A DNA stretch of 64,000 nucleotides from Pseudalkalibacillus hwajinpoensis (GCF_015234585.1 NZ_JADFCM010000008.1:1116001-1180000); one strand, 5' to 3'. Positions 26,945-35,649 are shown, counted from the first letter of the stretch. The notes: a model not told the origin generated them from the sequence alone. Numbers and translations are program-made.

Positions 26945-28294
26945 ATGGCATTTGAAGGGTTAGCCGACCGACTGCAAGACACCCTGCAGAAAATACGCGG
27001 TAAAGGGAAAGTAACGGAAGCTGACGTCAAAGAAATGATGCGTGAAGTAAGGTTAGCCTTGCTTGAAGCCGATGTTAACTTTAAAGTCGTAAAACAGTTT
27101 ATCAATAAGGTCAAAGAGCGCGCCGTCGGACAGGAAGTTATGAAAAGCCTGACGCCAGGGCAGCAGGTCATTAAAGTCGTTAATGAAGAGCTGACAGCGC
27201 TAATGGGTGGCGAACAGAGCAAAATTGCTGTTTCAAGTCGCCCGCCGACTGTTATTATGATGGCCGGACTACAGGGTGCAGGTAAGACGACTACTGTCGG
27301 GAAGCTTGCAAACCATTTACGTAAAAACCACAACCGTAAACCACTATTAGTAGCGGCGGATATATATCGTCCTGCTGCGATTAACCAGCTTGAAACGCTT
27401 GGTAAACAACTTAGTATGCCGGTGTTCTCGATGGGCGATCAGGTTAGTCCGGTTGAGATTGCAACTAAAGCAATCGAAAAAGCAAAAGAAGAGCATCTTG
27501 ACTATGTCATTATTGACACAGCCGGTCGATTGCATATTGATGAAAATCTAATGCAAGAGCTAAAAGATGTTAAAGAAGCTGTTACGCCTGACGAAGTTTT
27601 CCTTGTCGTTGATTCAATGACAGGACAGGACGCTGTGAATGTAGCCGAAAGCTTTAATGATGCGCTTGATATAACAGGTGTCATTCTAACAAAGCTTGAT
27701 GGTGACACGCGCGGTGGTGCTGCACTTTCGATCAAGTCTGTAACAGATAAACCGATCAAGTTTGCTGGTATGGGTGAGAAGCTCGATGCACTTGAACCGT
27801 TTCATCCTGAGAGAATGGCATCGCGAATTCTCGGAATGGGAGACGTTTTAACGCTCATTGAAAAAGCCCAGACTTCAGTAGATGAAGACAAAGCAAAAGA
27901 ACTTGAGAAAAAGATGCGAACGATGAGCTTTACGTTCGATGATTTCCTTGATCAGCTTGGTCAGGTTCGAAGCATGGGACCGCTTGATGAATTGATGGAC
28001 ATGATTCCTGGAATGAATAAAAAAGCCATGAAAAATGTCAGTGTTGATGAGAAGCAAATTGGCCGAGTTGAAGCCATTATTCAATCCATGACAACACGCG
28101 AGAAAGAAGAGCCTGATCTCATCAATGCGAGTCGCAAAAAAAGAATTGCCGTCGGTAGTGGAACATCTGTGCAAGATGTCAATCGTCTCTTGAAACAATT
28201 TGATGAGATGAAGAAGATGATGAAACAGATGACCAACATGTCTAAAGGCGGTAAGAAAAAAGGTAAGGGCATGAATTTCCCATTCATGCAATAA
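26945..28294 (+). CDS. ffh: Signal recognition particle protein Ffh
   Basis: The SRP54-type GTPase that binds signal peptides and the small cytoplasmic RNA. It is 449 residues: N domain, G domain with GLQGAGKTTTVGKLA, DTAGRLHID and TKLDGDTRGG, then a methionine-rich M domain from about residue 300. The C-terminal end is Met/Lys/Gly rich. AGGAGG lies 13 bp before the start. Confidence 0.97.
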   Translation: MAFEGLADRLQDTLQKIRGKGKVTEADVKEMMREVRLALLEADVNFKVVKQFINKVKERAVGQEVMKSLTPGQQVIKVVNEELTALMGGEQSKIAVSSRPPTVIMMAGLQGAGKTTTVGKLANHLRKNHNRKPLLVAADIYRPAAINQLETLGKQLSMPVFSMGDQVSPVEIATKAIEKAKEEHLDYVIIDTAGRLHIDENLMQELKDVKEAVTPDEVFLVVDSMTGQDAVNVAESFNDALDITGVILTKLDGDTRGGAALSIKSVTDKPIKFAGMGEKLDALEPFHPERMASRILGMGDVLTLIEKAQTSVDEDKAKELEKKMRTMSFTFDDFLDQLGQVRSMGPLDELMDMIPGMNKKAMKNVSVDEKQIGRVEAIIQSMTTREKEEPDLINASRKKRIAVGSGTSVQDVNRLLKQFDEMKKMMKQMTNMSKGGKKKGKGMNFPFMQ

Positions 28295-28313
28295 AAATGA
28301 AGTAAATTTTCTC

Positions 28314-28342
28314 TTTACAAGAGTATAAATTTATGATATTAT
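28314..28342 (+). promoter_or_regulatory. Sigma-A promoter of rpsP
   Basis: TTTACA (28314-28319), a 17-bp spacer, TATTAT (28337-28342). It is 36 bp before the rpsP start. Confidence 0.75.
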
Positions 28343-28377
28343 ATTTATTTATGTGAATATTTTTGGAGGTGAAACAC

Positions 28378-28650
28378 ATGGCAGTTAAAATTCGTTTAAA
28401 GCGTATGGGTGCTAAAAGAGCTCCTTACTATCGCGTAGTTGTTGCTGATTCACGTGCACCACGTGACGGACGCTTCATCGAGGAAATCGGTACTTACAAT
28501 CCGGTTGCTAATCCAGTTGAAGTGAAAATCAACGAAGAGAAAGCTCTTGATTGGATGCTTAAAGGCGCTAAGCCTTCTGATACAGTACGTAACTTATTCT
28601 CCACTGCAGGTCTTATGGAGAAGCTTCACAACGCAAAAAACACAAAGTAA
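28378..28650 (+). CDS. rpsP: 30S ribosomal protein S16
   Basis: A 90-residue S16 with the family core [24 protein letters not shown] and EEIGTYNPV. The start at 28378 follows TTGGAGGTG, giving MAVKIRL; the in-frame upstream ATG at 28363 overlaps this binding site and is rejected. It is followed by khpA, a common pairing in Firmicutes. Confidence 0.97.
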   Translation: MAVKIRLKRMGAKRAPYYRVVVADSRAPRDGRFIEEIGTYNPVANPVEVKINEEKALDWMLKGAKPSDTVRNLFSTAGLMEKLHNAKNTK

Positions 28651-28654
28651 TTTA

Positions 28655-28694
28655 ACACCTTAGAGGAGGCTTTCTTGAAAGCCTCCTTTGGTGT
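28655..28694 (+). promoter_or_regulatory. Stem-loop between rpsP and khpA
   Basis: A strong 9-bp stem GGAGGCTTT/AAAGCCTCC with a CTTG loop is extended by an outer ACACC/GGTGT. No T-tract follows, so it is more likely an mRNA stability or processing element than a terminator. Confidence 0.5.
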
Positions 28695-28732
28695 ATCTAG
28701 GTCCATCATTTTTAAAAAGGTGGTAGAGTATA

Positions 28733-28960
28733 ATGGAAGCCCTGGTTGAAACAATTGTAAAAGCTCTTGTCGATTATCCTGATGAAGTTCGTGTTGAAAA
28801 AGAAGAGACAAGCAGTTTGGATATATACAAGCTTCACGTTCATGCAGAGGACACAGGAAAAGTGATTGGGAAGCAGGGAAAGGTCGCTAGATCAATTCGT
28901 ACGGTGATGAACGCCGCCGCTGTTCAGTCCAATAAACGTGTACAGTTGGAGATACTTTAG
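28733..28960 (+). CDS. khpA: KH-domain RNA-binding protein KhpA (YlqC)
   Basis: A 75-residue single type-II KH domain with the nucleic-acid-binding loop GKVIGKQGKVARSI. In streptococci and Bacillus it pairs with KhpB (Jag) and affects cell elongation and RNA regulation. AAGGTGG precedes the start. It is followed by a terminator and a repeat-rich gap. Confidence 0.93.
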   Translation: MEALVETIVKALVDYPDEVRVEKEETSSLDIYKLHVHAEDTGKVIGKQGKVARSIRTVMNAAAVQSNKRVQLEIL

Positions 28961-28985
28961 GGGGAGATGAAACTCCTCTTTTTTT
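28959..28985 (+). terminator. Terminator after khpA
   Basis: The short stem GGGGAG/CTCCTC with an ATGAAA loop runs into seven T residues. It ends the rpsP-khpA unit. Confidence 0.7.
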
Positions 28986-28986
28986 G

Positions 28987-29008
28987 TTTTGGCTCACTCG
29001 AATGAAAC
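28987..29008 (+). repeat. Palindromic dispersed repeat, partial copy C
   Basis: The block TTTTGGCTCA-C-TCGAATGAAA matches the left inner arm of the copy at 29096-29208 with only two differences. The rest of the element is not visible here. Confidence 0.6.
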
Positions 29009-29095
29009 TTTCAATTCACGTGCCTTTCACCAGATTCATAATCCATATCTAACGTTTATAAAAATTCTCATTGTTCGTAAGGCTCTTTTTTTATG

Positions 29096-29208
29096 ATAAG
29101 CTATGTTATCTTATAGTGATGATATCTCGATTTTTGGCTCAATCGAATGAAATATCTGTTTCACTCGCCTTAGCCAAAAATCAACAACATTTATTAACAT
29201 AGCCTTAT
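29096..29208. repeat. 113-bp palindromic element with terminal inverted repeats, copy B
   Basis: The ends ATAAGCTATGTTA and TAACATAGCCTTAT are near-perfect inverted repeats. Inside, TTTTTGGCT (29131-29139) pairs with AGCCAAAAA (29172-29180), and CGAATGAAA pairs with TTTCACTCG around a 6-base loop. The whole sequence can fold into one long hairpin. It has no coding capacity and resembles a MITE or REP-type element. Confidence 0.7.
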
Positions 29209-29254
29209 GAGAAAGTGGATTTAACATCAAATACGAAGGCTTTCCTTTTAAAAG

Positions 29255-29277
29255 ACTTGGCCAGAAGCCAGGTTTTT
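29255..29277 (+). terminator. Hairpin with T-tail just before ylqD
   Basis: ACTTGGC pairs with GCCAGGT around CAGAA and is followed by TTTTT. It lies 60 bp before the ylqD start, so it could end upstream transcription or act as an attenuator. Confidence 0.5.
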
Positions 29278-29336
29278 CTATTGCATCTATTTATCATGTG
29301 AAAATCAGGTCCTATTTACATATGGAGGGCAGCGAG

Positions 29337-29753
29337 ATGAAAATCATTGTAACGTATGATGTGAAACAAATTTTAACTGAAGAAAGCCGGGCTTCCTATC
29401 TAGATGAATGGCAAAAAGAACATGCCTCTCTTCTGCGGGAATGTGATCATCTTCAATTTGAAATGAAGCGCCTGCAAAAAAAACGCCCTTCTGATCAAAA
29501 GTGGATAGCTGATCAATTTGATAAAGAAATTCGGACAAGATCTGAACGAATGTCATTCCTTGATTTCAAAATGGATCAACTTGATCAGTTGACTTTAGGG
29601 TCTGAAATTCACGACGGTGAAATTCAATCCATTCAGGAAGTTCAAATTGGCGACGAGTGGCATGGAAGAGAGCAAAAAGGTAAAATAGTCGTAAAAGATG
29701 GGGTTGTGCAAAGCATCGTCCCTGACTCAAAAGGAAAGGATATTATGATATGA
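29337..29753 (+). CDS. ylqD: YlqD family protein, function unknown
   Basis: A 138-residue conserved Bacillaceae protein. The N-terminal half is a charged helical region with coiled-coil character (residues about 12-80, rich in Glu, Lys and Gln). The C-terminal half is likely a small beta domain ([20 protein letters not shown]). The start at 29337 has GGAGGG upstream and gives MKIIVTYDV. It overlaps rimM by ATGA, linking it to tRNA/rRNA maturation genes, but no activity is known. Confidence 0.88.
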   Translation: MKIIVTYDVKQILTEESRASYLDEWQKEHASLLRECDHLQFEMKRLQKKRPSDQKWIADQFDKEIRTRSERMSFLDFKMDQLDQLTLGSEIHDGEIQSIQEVQIGDEWHGREQKGKIVVKDGVVQSIVPDSKGKDIMI

Positions 29754-30265
29754 CAGAATGGCTTAATGTAGGAAAGATCGTGAATACACATGGCGTGCGA
29801 GGTGAAGTACGCGTTATTTCTAGAACTGATTTTCCAGAGGAGCGTTATGCAATAGGCAACAAGCTGTACTTGTTTAAGGATGATGAGCCTGTAACTTTAA
29901 CCGTTTCATCACATAGAAAGCATAAGCAGTTTGATTTGCTTACATTTGAAGGGTTTCACAATATAAACGAAGTACAGCACATGAAAGAAGGTATTCTGAA
30001 AGTAAAGGAAGATCAAGGAGGAAAGCTATCAAAAGAAGAATTCTACTACCGTGATATTATCGGGCTTGAAGTTCATACTGAAGATGGCGAGTATCTTGGT
30101 AAGGTAAAAGAAATTCTTTCACCAGGAGCAAATGATGTTTGGGTTGTTCAAACTGCTGGCGGGGGTAAGGATCTTTTGTTACCATACATCGAGCAAGTGG
30201 TGAAACAGGTCGATTTAAGTGAAGGGAAAATTACCGTTCATTTAATGGAAGGACTTCGTGATTAG
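29750..30265 (+). CDS. rimM: 16S rRNA processing protein RimM
   Basis: An assembly factor that binds S19 and helps mature the 30S head. It is 171 residues: an N-terminal RimM barrel ([17 protein letters not shown]) and a C-terminal PRC-barrel ([33 protein letters not shown]). Its start overlaps the ylqD stop, and its end abuts trmD. Confidence 0.95.
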   Translation: MTEWLNVGKIVNTHGVRGEVRVISRTDFPEERYAIGNKLYLFKDDEPVTLTVSSHRKHKQFDLLTFEGFHNINEVQHMKEGILKVKEDQGGKLSKEEFYYRDIIGLEVHTEDGEYLGKVKEILSPGANDVWVVQTAGGGKDLLLPYIEQVVKQVDLSEGKITVHLMEGLRD

Positions 30266-30266
30266 C

Positions 30267-30998
30267 ATGAAGATTGATGTGCTTTCGCTGTTTCCTGAAA
30301 TGTTCTCAGGTGTATTTAATCATTCGATTCTAAAGCGTGCTCAGGATAATGGGGCTGTGACTTATAATGTGACCAATTTTCGTGACTATAGTTCGAATAA
30401 GCACAAAAACGTTGATGATTATCCTTACGGCGGGGGAGCCGGTATGGTGTTGACGCCTCAACCGGTTTTTGATGCTGTCGCCGATCTTTCAGCAGGAAAG
30501 CATCCTCGCGTCATTCTGATGTGTCCTCAAGGAGAAAGGTTTACACAAAAGAAAGCGGAAGAGCTTGCGAAGGAAGATCATCTTATTTTCATTTGCGGTC
30601 ATTATGAAGGGTATGATGAGCGTATTCGAGAAAATCTAGTAACGGATGAGATCTCCATTGGTGACTTTGTCTTAACAGGAGGAGAGCTTGGAAGCATGGT
30701 CGTTATTGACAGTGTTACAAGGCTTCTCCCTGGAGTACTAGGTAATGATACATCAGCTCCTATGGATTCGTTTAGTAGTGGTTTACTAGAGCACCCTCAC
30801 TACACACGCCCTGCTGAGTATGCTGGGTTAAACGTGCCTGATGTGCTTCTATCAGGAAATCATGAGGCTATTCGTAAGTGGCGTCTTAAGGAATCGTTAA
30901 GGCGCACGTGGAATAGAAGACCGGATCTTCTTAGAGAGAAAGACTTGACGAAGGAAGAAGAGAAATTTCTTCAAGATATTAAGCGAGAAAAAGAGTGA
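30267..30998 (+). CDS. trmD: tRNA (guanine-37-N1)-methyltransferase TrmD
   Basis: A SPOUT-fold enzyme that methylates G37 next to the anticodon and prevents frameshifting. The 243-residue protein shows the trefoil-knot segments: [24 protein letters not shown] and [13 protein letters not shown] at 30267 gives the family start [13 protein letters not shown]; an in-frame GTG at 30258, nearer the AAGGA site, overlaps the rimM stop and is possible. Confidence 0.95.
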   Translation: MKIDVLSLFPEMFSGVFNHSILKRAQDNGAVTYNVTNFRDYSSNKHKNVDDYPYGGGAGMVLTPQPVFDAVADLSAGKHPRVILMCPQGERFTQKKAEELAKEDHLIFICGHYEGYDERIRENLVTDEISIGDFVLTGGELGSMVVIDSVTRLLPGVLGNDTSAPMDSFSSGLLEHPHYTRPAEYAGLNVPDVLLSGNHEAIRKWRLKESLRRTWNRRPDLLREKDLTKEEEKFLQDIKREKE

Positions 30999-31006
30999 AT
31001 TCATTC

Positions 31007-31035
31007 TTGTAATCTAAAAAGTGCTATGCTATGAT
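31007..31035 (+). promoter_or_regulatory. Sigma-A promoter of rplS
   Basis: TTGTAA (31007-31012), a 17-bp spacer ending in an extended TGC, and TATGAT (31030-31035). Transcription should start just before the structured leader. Confidence 0.78.
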
Positions 31036-31040
31036 AACAG

Positions 31041-31120
31041 TTGTGGCATTAGTCACGTTATTACGATGTTCCGCTGTAATGAAAGATTATTTATATGAGC
31101 ATCTGTGTGGAAGGAGGGTT
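31041..31120 (+). ncRNA. L19 leader-like structured RNA upstream of rplS
   Basis: After the promoter, the leader contains a GTGGC...GTCAC stem and the conserved-looking GATGTTCCGCTG paired with GAGCATCTGTGTGG. The latter sits directly before the AAGGAGGG binding site. This agrees in position and sequence with my memory of the L19 leader described in low-GC Gram-positives, thought to mediate autoregulation by L19. Confidence 0.6.
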
Positions 31121-31125
31121 ACTTG

Positions 31126-31470
31126 ATGCACAAGTTAATCCAGGATATCACAAAAGACCAACTTAAGTCGGATCTTCCTAATTTCCGACCAGGAGATACT
31201 GTGAAAGTTCACGTTAAAGTTGTCGAAGGTACTCGTGAGCGTATCCAGTTATTCGAAGGTGTTGTGATTAAACGACGTGGTGGCGGAATCAGTGAAACAT
31301 TTACAGTTCGTAAGATTTCTTACGGAGTAGGTGTTGAGCGTACATTCCCTGTACATTCACCGAAAGTTGCTAAGCTTGAAGTTGCTCGTCGCGGTAAAGT
31401 TCGCCGTGCTAAGCTATACTACTTGCGTGCACTTCGTGGTAAAGCCGCTCGTATTAAAGAAATTCGATAA
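31126..31470 (+). CDS. rplS: 50S ribosomal protein L19
   Basis: A 114-residue L19 with the signature [16 protein letters not shown] and [11 protein letters not shown]. The start at 31126 follows AAGGAGGG and gives MHKLIQDIT; an upstream in-frame ATG at 31105 overlaps the leader structure. A terminator follows directly. Confidence 0.97.
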   Translation: MHKLIQDITKDQLKSDLPNFRPGDTVKVHVKVVEGTRERIQLFEGVVIKRRGGGISETFTVRKISYGVGVERTFPVHSPKVAKLEVARRGKVRRAKLYYLRALRGKAARIKEIR

Positions 31471-31481
31471 AGTTAGACGCG

Positions 31482-31514
31482 AAAGGGAGCTTGCATTGTC
31501 AGGCTCCTTTTTTC
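31482..31514 (+). terminator. Terminator after rplS
   Basis: The stem AAAGGGAGC/GCTCCTTT encloses a loop of about 11 bases and is followed by a run of T. Confidence 0.8.
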
Positions 31515-31642
31515 TATTGAAAAAAACTCATGTGAAATAAGTAACTTTCTATGATAAAATAAAGCGGGTTATAAAGGTTTGTAGGAAAGGCTAGAGGGGA
31601 AAGAAATAGGTAAAAAAGACCCTTTCATTAGGAGGAACGAGC

Positions 31643-32206
31643 ATGAAAAGCACCAGATCAGCAGAGAAGAAAGATTCCTGGGAGTGGATACGCGCACTCA
31701 TCATTGCTTTTATTCTAGCAGGAGCCGTTCGCTATTTTATTTTTGCTCCCATTGTTGTTGATGGCGAAAGCATGATGCCGACATTACAGGATCGTGATCG
31801 GATGATTGTGAACAAAATCAGTTATAATATTGGTGATGCTGAACGTTTCGATATCATTGTATTTGAGGCACCTGAAGGTAAAGATTATATTAAACGAGTG
31901 ATTGGTCTCCCTGGAGATAAGGTGGAATACAAAGGCGATATGCTTTACGTAAATGGTGAAGCGGTTAAGGAGCCCTATCTAGAACCATATAAAGATGATT
32001 TGTTAGAAGGGAACTTAACGTACGATTTTGACTTAACTGGTGTAACTGGTGAAGCTACTGTTCCAGAAGGACATTTGTTTGTGATGGGTGACAATCGACA
32101 GCATAGTAAAGATAGTCGTTCCATTGGCTTCGTTCCTGTTGAAAAAGTTGTCGGAGAAGCAAACGTTATTTTTTGGCCCTTAAATGATATACAAGTAATG
32201 GAGTGA
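31643..32206 (+). CDS. Type I signal peptidase (SipS/LepB family)
   Basis: A membrane serine protease that removes signal peptides from exported proteins. It is 187 residues with a cytoplasmic basic N-terminus, one membrane helix (about 16-35), the catalytic Ser43 in GESMMPTL and Lys84 in YIKRVIG, then GHLFVMGDNR and SKDSRSIGFV. Size and single membrane helix mark the prokaryotic SipS type. AGGAGGA precedes the start. In B. subtilis no sip gene stands between rplS and rbgA; other Bacillaceae do have one there. Confidence 0.94.
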   Translation: MKSTRSAEKKDSWEWIRALIIAFILAGAVRYFIFAPIVVDGESMMPTLQDRDRMIVNKISYNIGDAERFDIIVFEAPEGKDYIKRVIGLPGDKVEYKGDMLYVNGEAVKEPYLEPYKDDLLEGNLTYDFDLTGVTGEATVPEGHLFVMGDNRQHSKDSRSIGFVPVEKVVGEANVIFWPLNDIQVME

Positions 32207-32256
32207 GGATCTAGAATTTTTTGATACCTCATGATTTGAGAATAGGTGGAGATGGC

Positions 32257-33105
32257 ATGACGATTCAATGGTTTCCCGGACATATGGCAAAAGCACGCCG
32301 GGAGATTACCGAGAAGCTTAAAATGATTGATGTTGTAATTGAACTAGTGGATGCACGCATCCCGCTTGCTTCAAGGAATCCGATGATTGATGAAATAGTT
32401 TCTTCAAAGCCAAGGTTAATTTTGCTTAATAAAGCAGATATGGCGGATGATCAGAAAACAACTGAATGGAAACACTATTTTCAATCGCAGGGACATAAAG
32501 CATTGGCAATTGATTCGCAAACCGGTAAAGGTGTGAAAAGTATTCCTGCAGCTGCAAGAGAGCTGATGAGTGATAAGATTGATCGGATGATCGAGAAAGG
32601 CATGAAGCCGCGTGCGGTTCGGGCCTTAATCTTAGGAATTCCTAACGTTGGGAAATCTACTTTGATCAACCGTTTAGCGGGGAAGAAGATTGCTAAAACG
32701 GGAGATCGACCAGGTATTACGAAAAAGCAGCAGTGGATCAAAGTAGGCGATGAAATGGACCTTCTCGACACGCCAGGTATTTTATGGCCTAAGTTTGAAG
32801 ACCAGATAACCGGATATAAACTGGCTGCTACCGGAGCGATTAAAGATGAAATCCTGGATTTTCAGGATATTTCGGTGTATGTGCTCAAATTCATGAGTGA
32901 ATATTATCCCAATCGCCTGAAGGATCGCTACCATCTTGAGGATATACCTGAAGATGTTGTAGAGTTGTTTGATGAAATTGGGAAAAAACGTGGCTTTTTA
33001 ATGAGTGGCGGCTGGATTGATTACGATAAAACAGCTGAAACCGTGCTTCGTGAGCTTCGAAGTGGTAAATTGGGCGATGTGACACTTGAAACGCCAGAAA
33101 GGTAA
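32257..33105 (+). CDS. rbgA: Ribosome biogenesis GTPase RbgA (YlqF)
   Basis: A circularly permuted GTPase essential for the late step of 50S assembly in Bacillus. It is 282 residues: NKAD (G4), GIPNVGKST (G1) and DTPGILWP (G3) in permuted order, then a C-terminal helical domain. ATG at 32257 has AGGTGGAG upstream and yields the family start [13 protein letters not shown] with its catalytic-type His; the longer upstream frame is not supported. Confidence 0.96.
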   Translation: MTIQWFPGHMAKARREITEKLKMIDVVIELVDARIPLASRNPMIDEIVSSKPRLILLNKADMADDQKTTEWKHYFQSQGHKALAIDSQTGKGVKSIPAAARELMSDKIDRMIEKGMKPRAVRALILGIPNVGKSTLINRLAGKKIAKTGDRPGITKKQQWIKVGDEMDLLDTPGILWPKFEDQITGYKLAATGAIKDEILDFQDISVYVLKFMSEYYPNRLKDRYHLEDIPEDVVELFDEIGKKRGFLMSGGWIDYDKTAETVLRELRSGKLGDVTLETPER

Positions 33106-33127
33106 GGCCATGAGCCTTACCTTTTTT
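33099..33127 (+). terminator. Terminator overlapping the rbgA stop
   Basis: The stem GGTAAGGC/GCCTTACC with a CATGA loop is followed by TTTTTT. The left arm includes the stop codon of rbgA. Confidence 0.85.
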
Positions 33128-33156
33128 AAATGAACTGAAGAGAAAGAGGAGATTCA

Positions 33157-33936
33157 ATGAGTGAAAAACTAAAGTCAATTAAAGAAATTACCCAAATGTT
33201 GAAGCAAGGGCAATATACAAACGATGATTGGGAAGAATGGAAACAGGATACACGCAAAGGGGTGATGAGCTTAATTGCTAGAGAAGGAAAGAAAGAGCAA
33301 GAAAAAATAAAAATACTTCAAATGCATGAAGAGATGAGCGTCTTAGAAGCTCATTACAGAGAACAAGGTCGTCTTGCTATAGCAGGAGTCGATGAGGTGG
33401 GAAGAGGCCCTTTAGCAGGCCCTGTGGTTGCTTCAGCGGTCATATTAAACCCTGATGTACCTATTCTTGGGCTACAGGATTCAAAAAAACTGTCTCATGC
33501 GAAACTCAATGACTTATTTGATCAGATACATAAGGATGCTATTTCAATTGGAGTTGGCGTTGTCAGCTCAAGCGAAATTGATGAATTAAATATTTATCAA
33601 GCAACCAAAAAAGCAATGCAACAAGCCGTTGAGGGATTGAACGTCCAAGCTGATTTCTTACTAGTGGATGCCATGCACATACCACTAAAAATCGATCAGG
33701 AATCGCTCATTAAAGGTGACGCGAGAAGTGTTAGTATTGCAGCAGCCTCAATCGTTGCGAAGGTGACACGTGACCGCATGATGGTAAAATTAGCAGAAAC
33801 TTATCCTCAATATGGATTTGAGCGACATGTGGGGTATGGAACGAAAGAACATCTCGCTGCTCTTGATCAATATGGTGTCACGGATGCACATCGGAAATCA
33901 TTTGCTCCTGTAAGAGATCGCCTAGGCTTGCATTAA
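33157..33936 (+). CDS. rnhB: Ribonuclease HII
   Basis: Removes ribonucleotides from DNA-RNA hybrids and misincorporation sites. It is 259 residues: a basic N-terminal TBP-like domain (about 1-65) and the catalytic domain with GVDEVGRGPLAGPV, LVDAM and KGDARSVSIAAASIVAKVTRD, giving the D-E-D-D metal site. AGAGGAG lies seven bases before the start. Confidence 0.96.
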   Translation: MSEKLKSIKEITQMLKQGQYTNDDWEEWKQDTRKGVMSLIAREGKKEQEKIKILQMHEEMSVLEAHYREQGRLAIAGVDEVGRGPLAGPVVASAVILNPDVPILGLQDSKKLSHAKLNDLFDQIHKDAISIGVGVVSSSEIDELNIYQATKKAMQQAVEGLNVQADFLLVDAMHIPLKIDQESLIKGDARSVSIAAASIVAKVTRDRMMVKLAETYPQYGFERHVGYGTKEHLAALDQYGVTDAHRKSFAPVRDRLGLH

Positions 33937-34001
33937 ATTGTGTATGAATAGGCTGAAACAGTTGATACTATACCTATTCTAGTGTGAAGGAGCAATCATT
34001 T

Positions 34002-34178
34002 GTGAAAGATCCAGGACGTCCAGACAAAAACGACTCGTTTTATGAAGAAGCCGGAGAAGAATTTGGAGTTTACACACCTGCGGCCGCAAGAGAATTAACG
34101 ATTACGGATCATAAAAAAAGAGAGCAAGAGAACTCACCTAAAAAAGCAGGAAGAGACGAACAGGAAGAGGGGAGATAG
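34002..34178 (+). CDS. Small hydrophilic hypothetical protein, 58 residues
   Basis: I do not recognise this protein. It is 58 residues, highly charged (Glu, Lys, Arg, Asp), with no membrane segment; YEEAGEEFGVYTPAAARE is the only ordered-looking part. GTG at 34002 is chosen because AAGGAG stands nine bases upstream; GTG at 33984 is an in-frame alternative. A strong terminator directly after it and the good binding site support expression. It occupies the place of ylqG-ylqH in B. subtilis and is unlike the FlhB-like YlqH. Confidence 0.6.
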   Translation: MKDPGRPDKNDSFYEEAGEEFGVYTPAAARELTITDHKKREQENSPKKAGRDEQEEGR

Positions 34179-34199
34179 TCCCTCTTCCTGTTTTTTTTG
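34160..34199 (+). terminator. Strong terminator after the small hypothetical gene
   Basis: A 12-bp stem ACAGGAAGAGGG/CCCTCTTCCTGT is followed by eight T residues. The left arm overlaps the end of the gene. Confidence 0.92.
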
Positions 34200-34241
34200 T
34201 GTAATTTTGGTCATAAATCTTGCTTCATCATTAAAAAGTAG

Positions 34242-34427
34242 AAAGTTTCGAATATCGGTGAGACTCATGCAGAGAGTTTTGCGAAAAGTGGCAATTTTTT
34301 ATCTGAAAAAGAGCGAAACAATCGCCATACAGCCACTTTACTGGATAAATTGGAACAATATTTGCAAGAAAGAACAGAGACTTTATGCAAAAGGGTAGAC
34401 AATCGGTGTGAATTTTCTATACAATGA
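34242..34427 (+). pseudogene. Start-less open frame before sucC, possible gene remnant
   Basis: Sixty-one sense codons run from a TAG at 34239 to a TGA at 34425 without ATG or GTG. The translation looks protein-like, with a charged amphipathic stretch (TATLLDKLEQYLQERTETL). It may be the 3' remnant of a lost gene. The sucC promoter lies in its last 30 bases. It may also be chance. Confidence 0.25.
34396..34423 (+). promoter_or_regulatory. Sigma-A promoter of sucCD
   Basis: TAGACA (34396-34401), a 16-bp spacer, TATACA (34418-34423). It is 50 bp before the sucC start. Confidence 0.7.
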
Positions 34428-34438
34428 AAACGTCGTCA
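34424..34438 (+). promoter_or_regulatory. Candidate catabolite-responsive element (CcpA cre) at the sucC start site
   Basis: ATGAAAACGTCGTCA fits the cre consensus WTGNAANCGNWNNCW at all but one fixed position. It covers the expected transcription start, a position where CcpA binding represses. Confidence 0.55.
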
Positions 34439-34472
34439 AAGATTTGATTGACTAGGATAGGAGGATGAGAGA

Positions 34473-35633
34473 ATGAATATCCATGAATATCAAGGAAAAG
34501 AAGTCCTAAGAAGCTACGGGGTATCAGTCCCTAATGGACAAGTCGCATACTCCGCGAAAGAAGCTGTGGACGTTGCAAAACAATTAGACAGCAAAGTTTA
34601 CGTTGTAAAAGCACAAATCCACGCAGGTGGTCGAGGAAAAGCTGGCGGTGTTAAAATTGCCAAGAACCTTGAGGAAGTTCGTACATACGCTGAGGAAATC
34701 CTCGGAAAAACACTTGTTACTCATCAAACGGGACCAGAAGGTAAGGAAGTAAAGCGCTTACTTATTGAAGAAGGTTGCGATATTAAACAGGAATATTACG
34801 TTGGTCTAGTACTTGACCGTGTAACGTCACGAGTGGTCATGATGGCATCTGAAGAAGGCGGAACTGAAATTGAAGAAGTGGCTGAACACAGCCCAGAGAA
34901 AATCTTCAAAGAAGTGATCGATCCAGCTGTAGGTCTTCAGGGTTACCAGGCTAGAAGACTAGCATTTAATATTAATATCCCGAAAGAACAAATCAATAAA
35001 GCAGTGAAGTTTATGCTTGGTTTATACAAAGTTTTTGTAGAAAAAGATGCTTCAATTGCGGAAATCAATCCTCTTGTAACAACTGGGGATGGGAACGTAA
35101 TGGCTCTTGATGCTAAATTAAACTTTGATCCAAATGCGCTCTATCGCCATAAAGATATCCTTGAACTTCGTGATCTTGATGAAGAGGATTCAAAGGAAAT
35201 CGAAGCATCAAAATATGAGCTTAGCTACATTGCTCTTGATGGTAATATTGGCTGCATGGTTAACGGTGCAGGGCTTGCAATGTCTACGATGGATATTATC
35301 AAGCATTACGGCGGCGACCCCGCTAACTTCCTTGACGTTGGGGGCGGCGCAACAGCTGAGAAAGTAACGGAAGCCTTCAAAATTATCCTATCAGACAAAA
35401 ATGTTAAAGGTATTTATGTAAACATTTTTGGTGGAATTATGAAGTGTGACGTTATTGCTGAAGGTGTTGTAGAAGCTACGAAGCAAGTAGGTCTTGAAAT
35501 TCCGCTTGTTGTTCGTCTTGAAGGCACAAATGTTGATCTTGGAAAGCAAATCCTGAAAGATTCTGGATTAAATATTACCGCTGCTGAGTCTATGGCTGAC
35601 GGCGCGGAAAAAATCGTTTCATTAGTGAAGTAG
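34473..35633 (+). CDS. sucC: Succinyl-CoA synthetase beta subunit (ADP-forming)
   Basis: With SucD it converts succinyl-CoA to succinate and ATP in the TCA cycle. The 386-residue protein has an ATP-grasp domain ([31 protein letters not shown]) and the conserved subunit-interface segment [11 protein letters not shown] with [15 protein letters not shown] is nine bases before the start. sucD follows after 16 bp. Confidence 0.97.
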   Translation: MNIHEYQGKEVLRSYGVSVPNGQVAYSAKEAVDVAKQLDSKVYVVKAQIHAGGRGKAGGVKIAKNLEEVRTYAEEILGKTLVTHQTGPEGKEVKRLLIEEGCDIKQEYYVGLVLDRVTSRVVMMASEEGGTEIEEVAEHSPEKIFKEVIDPAVGLQGYQARRLAFNINIPKEQINKAVKFMLGLYKVFVEKDASIAEINPLVTTGDGNVMALDAKLNFDPNALYRHKDILELRDLDEEDSKEIEASKYELSYIALDGNIGCMVNGAGLAMSTMDIIKHYGGDPANFLDVGGGATAEKVTEAFKIILSDKNVKGIYVNIFGGIMKCDVIAEGVVEATKQVGLEIPLVVRLEGTNVDLGKQILKDSGLNITAAESMADGAEKIVSLVK

Positions 35634-35649
35634 AAAGGCGGGACTAGGA

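Larger units (their letters stand above)
28961..29336. other. 376-bp intergenic region between khpA and ylqD
   Basis: It contains the khpA terminator, a partial copy (28987-29008) and a full copy (29096-29208) of a palindromic repeat, and a small hairpin with a T-tail (29255-29277) before ylqD. No protein-coding frame is supported. Confidence 0.7.

Noticed and set aside
27875..28291. 138-codon minus-strand open frame inside ffh
   Set aside because: It is a shadow of the Met-rich M domain coding sequence; the plus-strand gene is fully supported.
34207..34398. 63-codon open frame before sucC
   Set aside because: It lacks a ribosome binding site, starts within the tail region of a terminator, and its composition is not protein-like. 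The overlapping start-less frame looks more like a remnant.
34411..34425. Possible CodY box (AATTTTC half-site) in the sucC promoter
   Set aside because: It has four mismatches to the 15-bp CodY consensus, and only the left half is good. The -10 box itself explains much of the match.
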